Shown: positions 61,441 to 64,000 of the stretch, one piece after another
Layout of the letters: each line of letters begins with the position of its first letter
Numbering within the stretch: the stretch's first letter is position 1
NCBI GenBank assembly: GCA_023213395.1
Contig: CM041465.1
Coordinates: forward strand, 139,817,741-139,881,740
Direction of reading: 5' to 3'
DNA length: 64,000 nt
Source: Cycas panzhihuaensis
Lineage: Eukaryota; Cycadophyta
Position numbers and translations under genes: made by a program
Notes under the pieces: model-generated
Told to the model about the DNA's origin: nothing
Databases searched by the model: none
What the model saw: only the letters and a program-made list of their open reading frames with translations

Positions 61441-63072
61441 TTCAAATCAAAGGGTCCCTAAGTGTGTATAAAGGGCACATAACCCTTTAAATCTTTTAGA
61501 AACCAACTTTGAGAGAAGAACTACAAGATCTCAAAGGGTAAATTTTGTTTTAATAACTCAAGTTATAAAATCCAATGATCCTCATAACTTTAAAAAGGCT
61601 AACACTTAGGATGAATGGAAGGAAGTAATAAATGATGAATATAATGCCTTAATAAAAAATGATACATAGGAGTTTGTGGGTCTACCACTAAATAAGAATG
61701 TAATTAGAACTAAATGGGTTTATAAGACCAAGTATAAGTTAGATGAAACCATTGATAAGTATACAATAATGTTAGTTGTTAAGGGTTATGTTCACATTAA
61801 GGGCATAGATTATAATAAAACCTTTGCACCAGTTACAAGGTTAGAAATAGTTAGATTAATGATGGATTTAACTATACAACAAGGTTGGACAGTTCACCAA
61901 ATGGATGTTAAAAGTAATTTCTCAAATGGTTATACAAAAGAAGAAATATATGTCCAACAACTAAAAGGTTTTAAAGTGAAGGGTAAATAAAACAAGGTCT
62001 ATTGTATGGACTTCAACAAGCACCTAGAGCATGGTACTCTAGGATTGACAAACATTTTAAGGATAATTAATGGATTTAGTTTGATCTAAATTTATATATC
62101 AAGATACAATGAAGCTCTATACTTATTGTGTGCTTATATATTGATGACTTGGTATACACTAGGAATGATGTTCACTTATCCCAAAGTTTTAAAAAGGATA
62201 TGTGTAAGAAGTTTGAGTTGATAGACTCAGGACTAATGCATTACTTTTTAAACATGGAAGTTTAGCAAGATGAGAATGGTATATTTATCCCTAAAAGAAA
62301 TACACATTGAACTTATTATACAAGTTCAACATAAGTAGTAACGAGTGACTTACAACTTCAACAAAAGTTAGGATAAAGTTATCTAAATTTGAGGAATCAG
62401 AATCAATTGATCCTACACTCTATAGGCAATTGATTCAGAGTTTAATTTACTTAAATTCAACTCAACTAGATATTATATATACATTTAGTATGGTTTCTAT
62501 ATATATACATAAGCCTAAGATAAAACATTAACAAGTAGTAAAAATAATTCTTAAGTATTTAAAAGGTATGGTTGGATATGCATTATACTATAGGTCATTA
62601 GAAAACTACAAAATAGTTGGATATATAGACTTAGACTAGGAAGGATACATAGATGATAGGAAATCTACCTCTAGTTATATATTCAATTTGGGTTCAACTG
62701 CAATCATGAAGTTCAAAAAAATAAGCCACAGTATCTTTATCTACTAAAAAAGTAGAGTATAAAGTAGTTGTCATAGGAGCATGTGAAATAGTTTGTCTTA
62801 GAAGGTTACTCCAAGAATTACAAGAAGAACAAGTTGGTCCCACTAAGATGCGTTTTCATAATTGAAACATAATTCAGATGACTCAGAATCTAGTGTTTCA
62901 TGGCAGGATAAAGTACATTGAAATACAGTATCACTTCATTATAGAATTGGTACAACAAGGTAAACTTGAATTAGTTTATTATAGCACAGAAGATCTAGTG
63001 GAAAATATATTCACAAAGGTACTTGGAAAGATAAACTTAGAGTCTCCCCAAATGTATTTTATGAAAGAGAAA
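61441..63072 (+). pseudogene. pol of element A, part 2: RT and RNase H
   Basis: Continues the pol frame left at 46241. Reverse transcriptase: EWKEVINDEYNALIKNDT near 61615, a TAG at 61667 in place of the conserved Trp, then an open stretch 61676-61990 with TKWVYKTKY, FAPVTRLE and HQMDVKSNFSNGY, and the active site YIDDLVY near 62137. RNase H: DDRKSTSSYIF near 62650, a frameshift near 62715, then YKVVVIGACEIVCLRRLLQE and the C-terminal block open at 62878-63078 (VFHGRIKYIEIQYHF, STEDLVENIFTK). It closely parallels element E. Non-functional. Confidence 0.88.
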
Positions 63073-63410
63073 TATTAGAATAATGTCCATTGGGGCTCAT
63101 ATCTACCTAGGGTTAATTACCTACATTAGGGTGATAACCTACATATTTGTAAAGATATTATTATGACTCTATATCAAACCTTAGTCGCACTTGGTCACAC
63201 CTTATTAGATATTAATAACATCATCTTTTACATTTGTCAATGCTAGTCAATGGTAGACATTAAGTGGTGTGCCACATCCCACTCACATCCTGCTTATTTA
63301 TTCATGGGGTCTAAAGACCCTAGTATTCATTAACACCACTGATTTATTATATTGATGGGTAAATCTCTCATGCATTCTCTTTCTATTACCTCTATCTCTT
63401 GATTCCATCA
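63073..63410 (+). repeat. 3' LTR of element A
   Basis: 338 bp matching 7793-8130. The first dinucleotide has decayed from TG to TA; the end is GATTCCATCA. The purine-rich GAAAGAGAAA before it would be the polypurine tract. Confidence 0.88.
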
Positions 63411-63498
63411 TGAAGACTTGTAATAAAAATATACTAATATATAAATAAAAATAATAAGAAATTAATAAGAAATAATAATGAATTAAGGATACTACACA
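63411..63498. other. Right flank of A, possible continuation of the LTR of G
   Basis: AT-rich, with many AATAA words. If A is removed, TGTTATAATCTATGAA at 7777-7792 would join GACTTGTAAT here. Confidence 0.4.
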
Positions 63499-64000
63499 TG
63501 GTGAAAATTACATTAAAAATATCCTTATTATCCTTGACTCTTCATGGTGTAATGAAGTCTCATTAGGATGTTCAAAATGATTTCTATAAATAAACTAAAA
63601 TAGACACATAACTTAGAGCCTCACATGTTTCTTGAAATAACTTTCAGTCACATCTATAAGATGTACAATCTTACATAGGTGAACTATAATAGCAATAATC
63701 TCTTTTATATTTTATGGATATATTTGAAAACTCTTGTTTGTCTTAATAATAGGACCCACATGTACAAAATGTATTCACATATAATGTAAAACAAATCTTA
63801 TAATTGCTTTCAAATCAAGCCTCAATTTGGTCACATTTCAAATATATCAAACAATAAATTAAATTAATTCTTTCTCTTAAAAATAGCTCTTTAATATCTC
63901 AATAATTCTTTATTAATTCTAAAATCTTAGAATATTTTGGCTCTTTAATAAATTGGCTATGATGTGTAGTAAAATAATATAACCTACTGTAATACCATAT
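63499..64000. repeat. Dispersed repeat, right copy (runs off the window)
   Basis: Direct-orientation match to 884-1395. The best-kept part is about 63615-63980. Confidence 0.65.

Noticed and set aside
1-64000. CRISPR arrays, bacterial operons, ribosome binding sites, rRNA and tRNA genes
   Set aside because: No spaced direct repeats of that kind, no ribosome-site/ORF organisation and no rRNA or cloverleaf sequence; initiator-Met matches are 12-base primer sites only.

Overview
This is plant nuclear DNA made almost entirely of decayed LTR retrotransposons stacked inside one another. No intact host gene, tRNA, rRNA or CRISPR array was found. The AT-rich sequence, several generations of Ty1/copia and Ty3/gypsy elements, initiator-Met tRNA primer sites and slow decay fit a large-genome seed plant. 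A gymnosperm is a guess, not something the sequence proves.

Layout. 1-7.77 kb is AT-rich with a compound microsatellite (517-597), a dispersed repeat that recurs at the right edge (884-1395 and 63499-64000), and one very doubtful decayed reading frame. At 7763-7792 a minus-strand primer site and 16 bases of an LTR end ('G') are cut by a 338-bp copia LTR (7793-8130). The partner LTR is at 63073-63410, so one old copia element, 'A', may have its ends 55.6 kb apart. A second old copia, 'E' (12543-20265), follows. Next come a minus-strand copia leader plus LTR ('F', 20266-22315) and a minus-strand Ty3/gypsy element 'D' with 3.2-kb LTRs (22316-37695). D keeps gag, protease and integrase remnants, has lost reverse transcriptase, carries an RNase H-like domain downstream of integrase, and has an antisense plant-mobile-domain-like frame. 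The block [LTR of E - F - LTR of D] is repeated at 37696-43237. The coding part of A begins at 43750.

The right third is the best resolved. A is split by copia element B (46242-61435, duplicated target TCTAC). B is split by a sister element C of the same family (48423-56008, duplicated target TTGGT). Removing B and one target copy puts the A pol frame back in register.

Two styles of decay coexist. A and E are riddled with stops at CAG/CAA/TGG positions but have few frameshifts, as expected from loss of methylated cytosines. B and C have nearly identical LTRs yet dense small indels in gag-pol, which may partly be assembly error. Nothing here looks able to make a working protein. The unusual items are D's domain layout and the depth and exactness of the nesting.
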